Assembly: GCF_009766065.1 (NCBI RefSeq)
Contig: NZ_LMUE01000003.1
Coordinates: forward strand, 354,809 to 418,808
DNA from: Dyella sp. S184
Lineage (GTDB): Bacteria > Pseudomonadota > Gammaproteobacteria > Xanthomonadales > Rhodanobacteraceae
Length of the DNA stretch: 64,000 nucleotides
Direction of reading: 5' to 3'
Shown: positions 39,876 to 50,449 of the stretch, piece by piece
Layout of the letters: each line of letters starts with the position of its first letter
Numbering within the stretch: the first letter of the stretch is position 1
Notes under the pieces: model-generated
Database searches by the model: none
The model's input: the letters and a program-made list of their open reading frames with translations, nothing else
What the model was told of the DNA's origin: nothing
Program-made: the position numbers and the translations under genes

Positions 39876-40694
39876 ATGCTGCTACAGCGCACCCTCACCG
39901 CCCTGGTGCTTGCTCCACTGGTGATCCTGCTCATCCTGCTGCCATCGACAGCCCTCTTTGCGCTGATCACGGCAGCGGCATTCATGGCCGCCTTGTGGGA
40001 ATGGATCCAGCTCAGCGGGCTGAAAAATTCCGTGTGGCGTAACGCGTTGCTGGTCGTTGCTGCGGGCGTGTTTGCGCTGCTGTGGTGGCTGCATGCCACG
40101 GCGTTGACGCCACTGTTGCTGGCGGCTGGCGTGGCCTGGTGGCTGCTGGCCTGCCTGTGGCTGCGCCATTTCGCATTCGGCGCGGCACCCACCCGCGAAA
40201 ACCTCGCCCTGAAATTGCTGGCCGGCGCGTTCGTGGTCTTCCCCGCATGGCTCGCGCTGCTGAGCATGCATGGCCGTGCATCGCACGGCCCGTGGTGGAC
40301 CCTGCTCGCCCTGGTGATTGTGTGGGTCGCGGATATCGGCGCGTATTTCAGCGGCCGCAGCTTTGGCAAACGCAAACTCGCGCCCCAGATCAGCCCCGGC
40401 AAGACCTGGGCCGGTGCCTACGGCGCGCTCGTTGCCGGTGTGCTGGTCACCATCCTCGGCGGCTGGCTGCTCGAGGTGCGAGGCGCCCGGTTGCTTGCAC
40501 TGGGGTTGTTGGCGGCAATTACGGTCAGTGCATCGATCGTCGGCGACCTGCTCGAAAGCCTGATGAAGCGACACGCCCAAGTGAAGGATTCGGGCACCAT
40601 GATTCCGGGGCATGGCGGTCTCATGGATCGCCTGGACAGTGTGTTTGCCGCGCTGCCGGTATTCGCTGCCGGCTTGCTGCTGCTGGGTCTCTGA
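39876..40694 (+). CDS. cdsA: Phosphatidate cytidylyltransferase
   Basis: A 272-residue membrane enzyme producing CDP-diacylglycerol. Multiple membrane helices; the C-terminal signature reads [20 protein letters not shown] followed by GLMDRLDS, and [19 protein letters not shown] is the mid-protein block. Its stop and the dxr start are one base apart. Confidence 0.95.
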   Translation: MLLQRTLTALVLAPLVILLILLPSTALFALITAAAFMAALWEWIQLSGLKNSVWRNALLVVAAGVFALLWWLHATALTPLLLAAGVAWWLLACLWLRHFAFGAAPTRENLALKLLAGAFVVFPAWLALLSMHGRASHGPWWTLLALVIVWVADIGAYFSGRSFGKRKLAPQISPGKTWAGAYGALVAGVLVTILGGWLLEVRGARLLALGLLAAITVSASIVGDLLESLMKRHAQVKDSGTMIPGHGGLMDRLDSVFAALPVFAAGLLLLGL

Positions 40695-40695
40695 G

Positions 40696-41871
40696 ATGAA
40701 GAATGTCGCCGTACTCGGCGCTACCGGTTCGATTGGCGGCAATACACTCGACGTCATCGCGCGTCACCCGGAACGTTTCCGTGCCACCGTATTGACCGCG
40801 CACCGACAGGTCGAGGCACTGGTCGAGCTGTGCATACGTCATCGGCCGCTGCTGGCGGTGATCGCCGATCCCGCGCTGGAAGCCGAACTGGCGCGGCGTC
40901 TCGCAGCGACCGGTGTGCGCTGCGACGTGGCCAGCGGCCACGCCGCGCTGACAGCAGCCGCCTCCGGCGAACTATGCGACACCGTGGTGGCCGCGATCGT
41001 CGGCGCCGCCGGGCTGGACTCCACCTTGGCCGCCGCGCGCACCGGCAAGCATCTGCTGCTGGCCAACAAGGAATCCATCGTAATGGCCGGGCCGCTGTTG
41101 CTGGAGGCCGTGGCTGCCGGCGGTGGTGCGCTGATTCCGGTCGATTCCGAGCACAACGCGATCTTCCAATGCCTGCCCGGCGGACGACCGGATCTGGGCA
41201 GGAGCGGCGTGCGCCGGCTCATCCTCACCGCCTCGGGCGGACCGTTCCGCGGCCGCGCGCGAGCAGAGCTTGCCAACATCACGCCAGAGCAGGCCTGCAA
41301 ACATCCGAACTGGGTGATGGGCCGCAAGATCTCGGTCGATTCGGCCACCTTGATGAACAAGGGCCTGGAGGTGATCGAAGCGCACCACCTGTTCGGCGCG
41401 CCGGCCGAAGCGATCGATGTGCTGGTGCACCCACAGAGCCTGGTGCATTCGCTGGTCGAATACGTCGACGGTTCGGTGCTGGCCCAACTCGGCAATCCAG
41501 ACATGCGCACGGCGATCGCCCATGCCCTGGCCTGGCCGGAGCGGGTCGACGCCGGGGTCACCCCCTTGAACCTGGCCGCTTGCGCGCCGCTGCAGTTCGA
41601 GCCGCCGGATCTGGCCACTTTCCGCTGCCTGGCACTGGCATTCCAGGCGCTGCGCGCCGGCGGCGATGCCCCGGCGGTGCTGAATGCCGCCAATGAAGTC
41701 GCGGTGGAGGCGTTCCTGGCTGGCGCACTGCCGTTCCTTTCCATTGCCGACGTGGTTGAGGCCGTACTTGCGGAACTGCCGCCGCAAGCTGTGGTCGATG
41801 TTGAGACCCTGGGCGAGCGCGATCGGGTCGCCCGTGAGGCGACCCGCCGCATTCTGCGCAATGCTTGCTGA
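40696..41871 (+). CDS. dxr: 1-deoxy-D-xylulose 5-phosphate reductoisomerase
   Basis: A 391-residue second enzyme of the MEP isoprenoid pathway. NADPH motif GATGSIGG, metal/substrate block [45 protein letters not shown] (split in writing) and [16 protein letters not shown] are all present. ATG 40696 gives MKNVAVLG. ispA later in the window belongs to the same precursor supply. Confidence 0.97.
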   Translation: MKNVAVLGATGSIGGNTLDVIARHPERFRATVLTAHRQVEALVELCIRHRPLLAVIADPALEAELARRLAATGVRCDVASGHAALTAAASGELCDTVVAAIVGAAGLDSTLAAARTGKHLLLANKESIVMAGPLLLEAVAAGGGALIPVDSEHNAIFQCLPGGRPDLGRSGVRRLILTASGGPFRGRARAELANITPEQACKHPNWVMGRKISVDSATLMNKGLEVIEAHHLFGAPAEAIDVLVHPQSLVHSLVEYVDGSVLAQLGNPDMRTAIAHALAWPERVDAGVTPLNLAACAPLQFEPPDLATFRCLALAFQALRAGGDAPAVLNAANEVAVEAFLAGALPFLSIADVVEAVLAELPPQAVVDVETLGERDRVAREATRRILRNAC

Positions 41872-41907
41872 TATCCTTGCTCTGATGACTCCCCTTTACG
41901 GCGCTTG

Positions 41908-43254
41908 ATGACTTCCTTTTTCGGCTCGGTGTTCTGGTTGCTGGTCACGCTCGGCGTGCTGGTAACCTTTCATGAATTCGGCCACTACTGGGTCGCGCGC
42001 CGCTGTGGCGTCAAGGTACTGCGCTTCTCGGTCGGCTTCGGCAATGCGATCTGGAAGCGCATTGGCCGCGACGGCACCGAATACCAGATCGGCGCGATCC
42101 CGCTCGGCGGGTACGTGAAGATGTTGGACGCACGCGAAGGTGAAGTCGACCCCGCCTTACGCGACCAGGAGTTCACTGGAAAACCGGTGTGGAAGCGCAT
42201 CGCCATCGTGGCTGCGGGCCCCGGTTTCAACCTGATTTTCACGCTCGCCGCGTTCTGGGTGATGTTCATGCTCGGTCGGCCGGATGTGGCACCCATCGTC
42301 ACCGCCGTACCCCACAGCATGGCCGCCGAGGCAGGCATCCAGCCCGGCGATCGCATCCTCAGCATCGATGGCCGCACGGTGGGTACTCTTACCGATGCGA
42401 TGGATAGTGTGGTCAATGCTCTGCTGGGACGCACGCCGCTGCCGCTCACCGTGCGCGGCAGCGATGGCCGCTCGCGGCAGCTGGTGCTGCCGCTGGAACA
42501 GCTGCCTGCCGGCCAAACCGTTGATCAATACCTGAAAGAACTCGGCCTGGATCTGGCGCCGCCACCGGCGATCGCAGCCATTGTCATGCCGGGCAAACCA
42601 GCCGCATTGGCCGGCATGCAGGGCGGCGACCGCATCGTTGCGGTCAACGGCCAGCCCGTGGCCGATTACGCCGTATTCCAGAAACTGGTGCCCGCGGAAG
42701 CGGTCAAGTCGCCTCACCTGCAGCTGGCCATCGAGCGCGCCGGCAAGCCGATGCTGTTGGCCGTCGATGCTCAGCGGGAGTCCCTGCAAGGCCAGCCCGT
42801 CAAATGGGTGATCGGCGTGGGTGGCCCCGAACCCGAACAGGTCACCTTGCGCTACGGCCCGATCAGGGCGTTCGGCGCATCGCTGCAGGCTACCTGGCGC
42901 AACACCGCGCAAACCTTCAACCTGATCGGAAAAATGGTCAGTGGGCAGGCGTCCACCAACAACCTTTCCGGCGTCATCGGCATCGCCCAAGTAGCCAATC
43001 AATCGGCCAGCATGGGCCTGCCATGGTTCCTGCAGTTCCTGGCGCTGATCTCCCTCAGCCTTGCCATCCTGAACCTGCTGCCGATCCCGCTGCTGGATGG
43101 CGGGCACCTGCTGTATTATCTTGTGGAGTTGGTCAAAGGCAGCCCGGTCAGCGAACAGGTGATGATCGTCGGCCAGTACATCGGGCTGGCGTTGCTGTTC
43201 AGCCTGATGGGGTTGGCGTTCTACAACGATATCCACCGCATGCTGCTGTCGTGA
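41908..43254 (+). CDS. rseP: Site-2 metalloprotease RseP
   Basis: A 448-residue inner-membrane zinc protease that cleaves anti-sigma RseA in the envelope stress response. H22-E23-x-x-H26 binds zinc with D397 of the LLDGGHLLYY motif. Two PDZ domains lie between. ATG 41908 is chosen over TTG 41905. Precedes bamA as in E. coli. Confidence 0.95.
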   Translation: MTSFFGSVFWLLVTLGVLVTFHEFGHYWVARRCGVKVLRFSVGFGNAIWKRIGRDGTEYQIGAIPLGGYVKMLDAREGEVDPALRDQEFTGKPVWKRIAIVAAGPGFNLIFTLAAFWVMFMLGRPDVAPIVTAVPHSMAAEAGIQPGDRILSIDGRTVGTLTDAMDSVVNALLGRTPLPLTVRGSDGRSRQLVLPLEQLPAGQTVDQYLKELGLDLAPPPAIAAIVMPGKPAALAGMQGGDRIVAVNGQPVADYAVFQKLVPAEAVKSPHLQLAIERAGKPMLLAVDAQRESLQGQPVKWVIGVGGPEPEQVTLRYGPIRAFGASLQATWRNTAQTFNLIGKMVSGQASTNNLSGVIGIAQVANQSASMGLPWFLQFLALISLSLAILNLLPIPLLDGGHLLYYLVELVKGSPVSEQVMIVGQYIGLALLFSLMGLAFYNDIHRMLLS

Positions 43255-43324
43255 TAGTGATGACCAGCGACCGTGGCATCTCGATGTACGCCCGCCTGTG
43301 CCAGTCGGCGGCAAATCAAACGAG

Positions 43325-43341
43325 GCACTCCGGCGGAGTGC
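43325..43341 (+). terminator. Weak terminator-like hairpin between rseP and bamA
   Basis: GCACTCC-GGC-GGAGTGC, followed after seven bases by TTTTT. The gap of 183 bases holds no other gene; the bamA promoter is probably here or upstream. Confidence 0.4.
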
Positions 43342-43437
43342 AGACACTTTTTCGAGACGGGACCACCTCCTGTTTCATGCTTTTGATCGGAGCGGCCACG
43401 CTGGCCGTTCCATCGATATAACCCAACGGAACCGACG

Positions 43438-45852
43438 ATGAAGCGTATCGCCGCGCTGATCCTGCTTGCCTCCCTCTCCGCCAATGCGTTTGCTTTCGAC
43501 CCGTTCGTGGTGTCGGACATTCGCATCGACGGCCTCAGCCGCATTACCGCCGGTACCGTGTACAACTACCTGCCGATCAGCAAGGGTGACCGGCTGACCA
43601 ATGACGAGGCCCAGCGGGCCATCCGCGCGCTTTACCAGACCAAGTTCTTCAGTGACGTGGAGATGGATCGCGACGGCGACATCCTGGTGATCAAGGTGGT
43701 CGAGCGGCCGTCGATCGCCAAGCTGACCATCCGCGGCAACCACGACATCAAGACCGATGACCTGAAGAAGGGCCTGAAGGAAATCGGCCTCACCGAGGGC
43801 GAGACCTTCGACCGGCTGGCACTGGACAACGTGCAGCAGGAGCTGATCCGCCAGTACTACAACCGCGGCAAGTACAACGTCTCGGTGATCCCGCACGTGA
43901 CCCAGCTGGACCGCAATCGCGTCTCCATTGACCTGGAGATCCGCGAGGGCAAGGTTGCCAAAATCCAGGAAATCCAGATCCTGGGCAACCACGCGTTCAC
44001 CAACAAGGAGGTCCGCACGGGCTTCGAGTCGAACACCAGTAATCTGATGTCCTGGTATTCGAAGGATGACCAGTATTCGCGCGAAAAACTCTCCGGCGAT
44101 CTGGAAAAACTGCAGTCCTATTACATGGATCGCGGCTACGCCGATTTCGGGGTCGACTCCACCCAAGTATCGATCTCACCGGACAAGCGCGGGATGTATA
44201 TCGACGCCAGCGTGAAGGAAGGCGATATCTACAAGGTGACCAGCGTGAAGCTGCTCGGCACGCTGATCCTGCCTGAAGCAACCCTGCGCCAGTTGATCTA
44301 CGTCAAGCCGGGTGAAACCTTCAACCGCGCCGCGATCGAGGCGAGCACGAAGTCGATCAAGGCCGTGCTGGCCAATATCGGTTATGCCTTTGCCAAGGTC
44401 ACTCCCATCCCCAAGCTCGACAAGGACAAACGCACCGTCGACCTGACCCTGTTCATCGAGCCGGGCCAGCGTGTATACGTGCGCCGGGTCGTATTCCAGG
44501 GCAATACCCGTACCGAAGACGAGGTGCTGCGCCGCGAGATGCGTCAGCTTGAGGGTTCCTGGTATTCGCAGGCAGCGATCGACCGCTCCAAGATCCGCCT
44601 GCAGCGCCTGGGCTTCTTCAAGAAGGTCGACATCGACAAGAAGCTGGTGGCGGGCACGCAGGATCAGGTGGATATCAGTGTCAAGGTCGAGGAGCAGTCC
44701 GCCGGCAGCCTGCAGTTCGGCGTCGGCTATTCGCAGCTCGAAGGCATCATCCTGAATGCTTCGGTTACGCAGAACAACTTGTTCGGTACCGGTGACAGCT
44801 TCTCGGTGAGCGGCTCGCGCAGCTATTACTCCACCACCTACGGCGTCAACTATTACAACCCGTACCTGACCGACAACGGTATCGGTATCGGTTACAACGC
44901 CACCTATTCCAAGACCGACTACGGCAATACCGATTTCGCGGATTACTCGACCAGCCAGAAATCTTTTTCCAGCTATCTGGGTATCCCGATCACCGAGACC
45001 GATAGCATGCGCGTGGGTCTGGGCATCAGCAGCAACAAGGTCAACCTGATTCCGGGCTACAGCCCGCAGGTGCTGATCGACTACCAGAACGAGATCGGCT
45101 ACGAGACCATCCATTCATGGACCGGCACGTTGGGCTGGACCCACGATACCCGCAACAGCTACTGGGCACCGACCCGCGGCGGCATATTGTCCCTGTCGAC
45201 GGATGTCGCCCTGCCCGGTTCGACCGTGCAGTACTGGAAACTGACGGCGCAAGCCAACCATTACTGGCCGATCGGCAAGGGTTTCGTGTTGTATCTGAAT
45301 GGCCAGGCCGGCTATGGCAAGACCTATGGCCAGAACGGCATCAGCGACCAGGCCTTCGACGCGCTGAAGGCCGTCTATGCCGCCAATGGCGAGCCTGCCC
45401 CGGTGGACATGCGCAACGACTTCCCGTTCTGGTCGAACTTCTACTCCGGCGGCGTGACCGACGTGCGTGGTTTCCAGGACAACACGCTGGGACCGCGAGT
45501 CTGCATCGATGGCACCAAGCCTTCGAGCAACGGCTACTGCGATGGTGGTTACTATGCGCAGCCGATCGGCGGCGCGTTCAAGGTGATCGGCACCGCCGAA
45601 CTGTACCTGCCGCTGCCGTTTCTGAAAGACACCAACACCGCACGCGTATCGGTGTTCACGGACGTCGGCAATGCCTACCAGAACATCTCGAGCTTCACTG
45701 CCAGCACCTTGCGCGCGTCGGCGGGTATCTCGCTGCACTGGCAGGCGCCGATCGGCCCACTGATCATCAGCCTGGCCGTTCCATTCCGTACCCAGGCCGA
45801 CGACAGCCATTACGAAGAACGCATCCAGTTCACCTTCGGCAGCACGTTCTGA
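43438..45852 (+). CDS. bamA: Outer-membrane protein assembly factor BamA
   Basis: An 804-residue outer-membrane insertase. The signal peptide MKRIAALILLASLSANAFA is followed by five POTRA repeats (for example VVSDIRIDGLSRITAGTVYN) and a 16-strand barrel with QFGVGYSQLEGIILNASVTQNN and SNFYSGGVTDVRGFQDNTLGP (split). It ends in F, the barrel sorting signal. The next gene is lpxD, without the skp gene found there in E. coli. Confidence 0.97.
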   Translation: MKRIAALILLASLSANAFAFDPFVVSDIRIDGLSRITAGTVYNYLPISKGDRLTNDEAQRAIRALYQTKFFSDVEMDRDGDILVIKVVERPSIAKLTIRGNHDIKTDDLKKGLKEIGLTEGETFDRLALDNVQQELIRQYYNRGKYNVSVIPHVTQLDRNRVSIDLEIREGKVAKIQEIQILGNHAFTNKEVRTGFESNTSNLMSWYSKDDQYSREKLSGDLEKLQSYYMDRGYADFGVDSTQVSISPDKRGMYIDASVKEGDIYKVTSVKLLGTLILPEATLRQLIYVKPGETFNRAAIEASTKSIKAVLANIGYAFAKVTPIPKLDKDKRTVDLTLFIEPGQRVYVRRVVFQGNTRTEDEVLRREMRQLEGSWYSQAAIDRSKIRLQRLGFFKKVDIDKKLVAGTQDQVDISVKVEEQSAGSLQFGVGYSQLEGIILNASVTQNNLFGTGDSFSVSGSRSYYSTTYGVNYYNPYLTDNGIGIGYNATYSKTDYGNTDFADYSTSQKSFSSYLGIPITETDSMRVGLGISSNKVNLIPGYSPQVLIDYQNEIGYETIHSWTGTLGWTHDTRNSYWAPTRGGILSLSTDVALPGSTVQYWKLTAQANHYWPIGKGFVLYLNGQAGYGKTYGQNGISDQAFDALKAVYAANGEPAPVDMRNDFPFWSNFYSGGVTDVRGFQDNTLGPRVCIDGTKPSSNGYCDGGYYAQPIGGAFKVIGTAELYLPLPFLKDTNTARVSVFTDVGNAYQNISSFTASTLRASAGISLHWQAPIGPLIISLAVPFRTQADDSHYEERIQFTFGSTF

Positions 45853-45979
45853 CCGACACCGGCAAACATGCGGGAGCAAGGAAAGCGCGGCCATGCCGCG
45901 CTTTCTGCTTTGCGGCCAACGAGAATCACGCAGACAGGTTGGCTGCCGATACAATGGCCAGCGTGTCACGGAGAGCATC

Positions 45980-47026
45980 TTGAGTACGAACAGCACATAC
46001 TCCCTCGCCGAAATCGCCCAGCGGTTCGAGCTGACCGGCCATGGCGACCCTACGATCCGCCTTGACGGAGTCGGTACGCTGGCCGGTGCCGGTTCCAGCC
46101 AACTGAGCTTCCTCTCCAACAGCAAGTACAGCGCGCAATTGGCCGCTACCCATGCCGGTGTGGTGGTACTGCGCGAGGAAGACCTCGCCAACTGCCCCGT
46201 GGCCGCGTTGGTCGCACGCGATCCCTACGTGGCCTACGCAAAAATCGCCGCACTGTTTGAACGCCTGCCAGCCGCCCCCGCGGGGATTCATCCCAGCGCG
46301 GTGGTGGCCGCCGGTGCGCAGGTCAGCAGCAGCGCCAGCATTGGCCCCTGCTGCGTGATCGCGGACGGTGCGGTGATCGCGGACGGTGCCGTGCTGGGGC
46401 CGCATTGCATCATCGGCGAGGATTGTACGGTCGGTGCACAGTCGCGGCTGGTCGCCAGAGTAACCCTGGTCACCCGCGTCACCCTGGGCAAGCGCGTGCT
46501 GGTGCACCCCGGCGCGGTGATCGGCTCTGACGGCTTCGGTCTCGCATTTGACTGCAGCGGTTCCGATCACGGCAGCTGGATCAAGCTGCCGCAGCTCGGC
46601 GGCGTGCGTATCGGCGATGACTGCGAGATCGGCGCGAACACCACGATCGACCGCGGCGCGCTGGATGACACAGTGCTGGAGGAGGATGTGCGGTTGGACA
46701 ACCAGATCCAGATCGCCCACAACGTCCACGTCGGCGCGCATACCGCCATGGCCGGATGCGCTGCGGTAGCCGGCAGCGCGAAAATCGGTCGATACTGCAT
46801 GATCGGCGGCAACGCAGGCGTACTCGGCCATCTCGAACTGGCCGACCGGGTTACCATTACCGCCAAGAGCCTGGTTACGCATTCGATCCGCGAGCCAGGC
46901 GAATATTCTTCTGGCGTGCCCCTGCAGGAAAACCGCCCATGGCGGAAGAATGCGGCACGCTTCAAACATCTGGACGAGTACGCGCGCCGGTTGTCGGCGC
47001 TGGAGAAGGACCGCAACAATGAGTGA
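45980..47026 (+). CDS. lpxD: UDP-3-O-acyl-glucosamine N-acyltransferase LpxD (TTG start)
   Basis: A 348-residue lipid A enzyme. The N-terminal domain TYSLAEIAQRFELTG is followed by left-handed beta-helix hexapeptide repeats with the active-site region NTTIDRGALDDTVLE and IAHNVHVG. TTG 45980, preceded by CGGAGAGCATC, gives the normal N-terminus; the upstream ATG 45893 adds unlike sequence. It contains an 18-bp tandem duplication (46355-46390) coding VIADGA twice. Confidence 0.94.
   Translation: MSTNSTYSLAEIAQRFELTGHGDPTIRLDGVGTLAGAGSSQLSFLSNSKYSAQLAATHAGVVVLREEDLANCPVAALVARDPYVAYAKIAALFERLPAAPAGIHPSAVVAAGAQVSSSASIGPCCVIADGAVIADGAVLGPHCIIGEDCTVGAQSRLVARVTLVTRVTLGKRVLVHPGAVIGSDGFGLAFDCSGSDHGSWIKLPQLGGVRIGDDCEIGANTTIDRGALDDTVLEEDVRLDNQIQIAHNVHVGAHTAMAGCAAVAGSAKIGRYCMIGGNAGVLGHLELADRVTITAKSLVTHSIREPGEYSSGVPLQENRPWRKNAARFKHLDEYARRLSALEKDRNNE
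46355..46390 (+). repeat. 18-bp tandem duplication inside lpxD
   Basis: Two 18-base units (46355-46372, 46373-46390) differ at one base and encode two identical hexapeptides of the beta helix, an in-phase addition of one helix rung segment. Confidence 0.8.
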
Positions 47027-47492
47027 AAAAATCGGGACCCTGACGTTGCCGATCAATGTGGAGCAGATCCAACAATTGCTGCCGCATCGCTATCCGTTCC
47101 TGCTGGTGGATCGCGTGATCGAGATCGTGCCTGACGTGAACGTGGTCGCGCTGAAGAACGTGACCATCAACGAACCGTTCTTCCAGGGCCACTTCCCCGG
47201 CCACCCTGTCATGCCTGGCGTGCTGATCGTCGAGGCGATGGCGCAGACCGCCGGCCTGCTGACCCAGATCAGCCGGCACCTCAAGGGCGACAAGGGCAGC
47301 CCGTTGTTCTACCTGGTCAAGGTCGACAACGCGCGCTTCAATGCGCCGGTGGTGCCGGGCGACCAGTTGCGCATGGAGGTGACCCTGAAACGCCTGATGC
47401 GCGGCATGGGCCTGTTCGTGGCGCGTACCCTTGTTGATGGCAAGGAAGTGGCCAGTTGCGAACTGATGTGCGCTGCGAGGTCCGACAAATGA
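47019..47492 (+). CDS. fabZ: 3-hydroxyacyl-[ACP] dehydratase FabZ
   Basis: A 157-residue hot-dog-fold dehydratase of fatty-acid elongation. The active-site block [21 protein letters not shown] carries the catalytic His, and the Glu lies in the same helix. [14 protein letters not shown] is the N-terminal signature. It overlaps lpxD by eight bases and lpxA by four. Confidence 0.97.
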   Translation: MSEKIGTLTLPINVEQIQQLLPHRYPFLLVDRVIEIVPDVNVVALKNVTINEPFFQGHFPGHPVMPGVLIVEAMAQTAGLLTQISRHLKGDKGSPLFYLVKVDNARFNAPVVPGDQLRMEVTLKRLMRGMGLFVARTLVDGKEVASCELMCAARSDK

Positions 47493-48277
47493 TCCATGCC
47501 GCCTCGATTCACCCCACCGCGCTGATCGATCCCTCTGCCACCATCGGTGCCAACGTCAGCATCGGCGCCTACAGTGTGATCGGTGCCGAGGTGGAAATCG
47601 GCGATGGCACGGTGATCGGCCCGCATGTCGTGATCGAGGGCCCGACCCGGATTGGTCGTGACAACCGCATCGCCCAGTTCGCCTCGCTCGGCGGCGAGCC
47701 GCAGGACAAGAAGTTTGCCGGCGAGCGTACCGAACTGGTGATTGGTGACCGCAACCTGATCCGCGAATTCGTCACCATCAACCGCGGTACCGGCGAAGGC
47801 GGTGGTGCCACCCGGATCGGCAACGACAACTGGCTGCTCGCCTACGTGCACATCGCGCACGACTGCCAGCTCGGCAACCACGTGGTGTTCTCCAACTACG
47901 CCGCGCTGGCCGGACATGTGGAAGTCGGTGACTGGACGGTCTTCGCCGGTTATTCCGGCGCGCACCAGTTCTGCAAGGTCGGCGCGCATGCGTTCATCGG
48001 CATGGGCTGCCTGGTCGGCCATGATGTACCACCCTTCGTGACAATGGCGAACGAGCAGCAGGGCCGCCCGCGCGGCATCAACAGTGAAGGCCTGAAGCGC
48101 CGCGGCTTCGACGCCACGCGCATCGCCGCGATCAAGCGCGCCTACCGCACCTTGTACATGGCTGGCCTGTCGCTGCCTGAAGCGCGCGAGAAACTGGTCG
48201 AGCAGGCGCAACAGAGCGATGACGTGCGGGCGATGCTGGAGTTTCTCGATCACAGCGAGCGGGCGCTGGCCCGATAA
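47489..48277 (+). CDS. lpxA: UDP-N-acetylglucosamine acyltransferase LpxA
   Basis: A 262-residue first enzyme of lipid A synthesis. Hexapeptide repeats [20 protein letters not shown], the conserved FVTINRGT and [17 protein letters not shown] with the catalytic His, and the C-terminal helical [13 protein letters not shown] are complete. ATG 47489 overlaps the fabZ stop in ATGA. Confidence 0.97.
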   Translation: MIHAASIHPTALIDPSATIGANVSIGAYSVIGAEVEIGDGTVIGPHVVIEGPTRIGRDNRIAQFASLGGEPQDKKFAGERTELVIGDRNLIREFVTINRGTGEGGGATRIGNDNWLLAYVHIAHDCQLGNHVVFSNYAALAGHVEVGDWTVFAGYSGAHQFCKVGAHAFIGMGCLVGHDVPPFVTMANEQQGRPRGINSEGLKRRGFDATRIAAIKRAYRTLYMAGLSLPEAREKLVEQAQQSDDVRAMLEFLDHSERALAR

Positions 48278-48343
48278 GCGCATCGCGCTTATCGGGAAAT
48301 CAGGCACGCGCTTTTGCTCCGACTTCCTGCAGGAAACATCGAT

Positions 48344-49558
48344 ATGCAAGCAGGCGAAGTCTCTACACAAGGTCCAATTATCGCCATCCTCGCCGGCGAG
48401 GACTCCGGCGACCAGCTCGGCGCCGATCTGATCGTCTCATTGCGCCAGCATTATCCGCAGGCACGCTTCGTCGGCATTGGCGGCGCCCGCATGCAGGCGC
48501 AGGGCTTCGAGTCCTGGTTCGACATCCACGAGCTTTCGCTGTTCGGTTTCAGCGAAGTGATCAGCCACCTGCCGCGACTGCTGCGCCTGCGCAAGAGCCT
48601 GGTAGCGCGCCTGCTGAAAGTACGCCCGGCCGTCGTGGTCGGCATCGACGCACCCGATTTCAACCTCGGTGTGGAGCAGCGGTTGAAACAGGTCGGACTG
48701 CTGACCGTGCATTACGTCAGCCCGTCGGTGTGGGCATGGCGCGAGAAGCGCGCGGAGAAGATCGGCCGCAGCGCACGCCGCGTGTTGTGCCTGTTCCCGA
48801 TGGAGCCGGCGATCTACGCAAGGCATGGCATCGATGCCCGCTTCGTTGGTCATCCGCTGGCTGATCGCTTCGCGCTGGTATCCGACCGCGTCGGCGCACG
48901 CGACTTTCTGGAGCTACCGCAGCAGGTACCGGTACTGGCATTGCTGCCTGGCAGTCGACTGTCCGAACTGGCGCGGATGGGACAGATCTTCATCGATGCC
49001 GCGACCCAGGTCGCCGCCGCACTGCCCGGGCTGCGCATCGTGATCCCGGCCGCCAATCCGCAAGTACATGCCCGGCTCAAGGATCTATTGGCAAAAGGCT
49101 CGCACGACGAAGCGGCACCGCTGCTGCTCGATGGCCATGCGCATGAGGCGATGCTGGCCGCCGACGTGGTACTGCTGGCCTCAGGTACCGCCACGCTGGA
49201 AGCAATGCTGGCGAAGCGTCCGATGGTCGTTGGCTATCGCGTCGCGCCGCTGAGTTATCGAATCGCACGCGCCATGAAGATGCTGAAAACCGACATCTAT
49301 TCGCTGCCCAATATCCTGGCGCGCGCCAGCGGGCTCGATGATGACCGGCTGGTACCCGAACTGATGCAGGATGAATGCACCGCCGGGAACCTGGCCGCCG
49401 CTACGCTGGCGCTGTTTCGCGACAGTGAGCGCCGCGGCCACATCGTCTCCGCATTCGAGCAACTGCATCAGGCATTGCGTGGCAGTCTGGAGGGGCACGC
49501 GGGAGACCGTGCGGCGGCGGCGATTGCCGAGCTGATCGATGAAGAACATGTTGGCTAG
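48344..49558 (+). CDS. lpxB: Lipid-A-disaccharide synthase LpxB
   Basis: A 404-residue glycosyltransferase (GT19) joining two acylated glucosamines. AGEDSGDQLGADLI, IDAPDFNLGVEQRL, VHYVSPSVWAWREKRA, LLPGSRLSEL and ASGTATLEAML are the family blocks. ATG 48344 with AGGAAA upstream is preferred to TTG 48314. Confidence 0.96.
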   Translation: MQAGEVSTQGPIIAILAGEDSGDQLGADLIVSLRQHYPQARFVGIGGARMQAQGFESWFDIHELSLFGFSEVISHLPRLLRLRKSLVARLLKVRPAVVVGIDAPDFNLGVEQRLKQVGLLTVHYVSPSVWAWREKRAEKIGRSARRVLCLFPMEPAIYARHGIDARFVGHPLADRFALVSDRVGARDFLELPQQVPVLALLPGSRLSELARMGQIFIDAATQVAAALPGLRIVIPAANPQVHARLKDLLAKGSHDEAAPLLLDGHAHEAMLAADVVLLASGTATLEAMLAKRPMVVGYRVAPLSYRIARAMKMLKTDIYSLPNILARASGLDDDRLVPELMQDECTAGNLAAATLALFRDSERRGHIVSAFEQLHQALRGSLEGHAGDRAAAAIAELIDEEHVG

Positions 49559-49639
49559 GAAGCCAATGGCAAGCCGCCCTCATCCCCCACAAAGGGGACT
49601 CCTCATCAATCACAAGCTTCTCCTCAAAGGGGAGAAGCG

Positions 49640-50233
49640 GTGAGCGCAAACAGTATTTTCGTAGCCGGTGTGGACGAGGCCGGTCGTGGCCCGCTGGCCG
49701 GACCGCTGGCCGTGGCTGCCGTGATCCTGGATCCGGAGCGTCCCATCGCCGGACTCAACGATTCGAAGAAGCTCAGCGAAGCCCGGCGCGAGGCACTCTT
49801 TCCGCTGATTATCGAACGCGCACTGGCGTTCTGCATCGTGCTGATCGAACCGGACGAGATCGATCGCCTGAACATCTTCCAGGCCACCATGGCCGGCATG
49901 AGCCGCGCCGTGGCCGGCCTCAAGCCGGACGCGCACGAAGCATTGATCGACGGCAACAAGCTGCCGAAAGATCTGCCCTGCCGCGGCCGCGCCATCGTTG
50001 GCGGCGATGCACTGGAGCCAGCCATCAGCGCCGCCTCGATCCTTGCCAAGGTCAGTCGCGATCGCCTGATGGTGGCGCTGGATGCCGTCCACCCCGGCTA
50101 CGGTTTTGCGGTGCACAAGGGCTACCCGACGCCTGTGCACTTGGCAGCGCTGCAGCAGCTTGGCCCCTGCGTGCAACATCGGCGCAGCTTTGCCCCGGTG
50201 CGACGGCTGCTGGATCAGGCCACCTTGTTCTGA
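49640..50233 (+). CDS. rnhB: Ribonuclease HII
   Basis: A 197-residue endonuclease removing ribonucleotides from DNA-RNA hybrids. [13 protein letters not shown] (D12, E13), [13 protein letters not shown] and [17 protein letters not shown] are hallmarks. GTG 49640 follows GGGGAGAAGCG, so the GTG start is well supported. It sits between lpxB and dnaE as in many gammaproteobacteria. Confidence 0.96.
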   Translation: MSANSIFVAGVDEAGRGPLAGPLAVAAVILDPERPIAGLNDSKKLSEARREALFPLIIERALAFCIVLIEPDEIDRLNIFQATMAGMSRAVAGLKPDAHEALIDGNKLPKDLPCRGRAIVGGDALEPAISAASILAKVSRDRLMVALDAVHPGYGFAVHKGYPTPVHLAALQQLGPCVQHRRSFAPVRRLLDQATLF

Positions 50234-50449
50234 TCATGCCTCGCTGAAACCCCTCGGCCTGCGAATAACATGCTCACGCTGTCGCTGCGGATACTTGCTC
50301 GTATAGGCCATCCGTCTATGCAACTTTTTCCGGCACTGGCGCATCATTTACTGCAGGAATCACAACATGCACGGACGCGCCAGCAACACCGGCCTGTCCC
50401 AGCCGGTCAGCTGCCATCAGCGCACAGATCAGACCGCAGGAGCCCTGCC

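Noticed and set aside
49559-49639. Short gene between lpxB and rnhB
   Set aside because: The 80 bases contain only short CCCC/GGGG and CTCC/GGAG pairings and the rnhB ribosome site; no coding frame.
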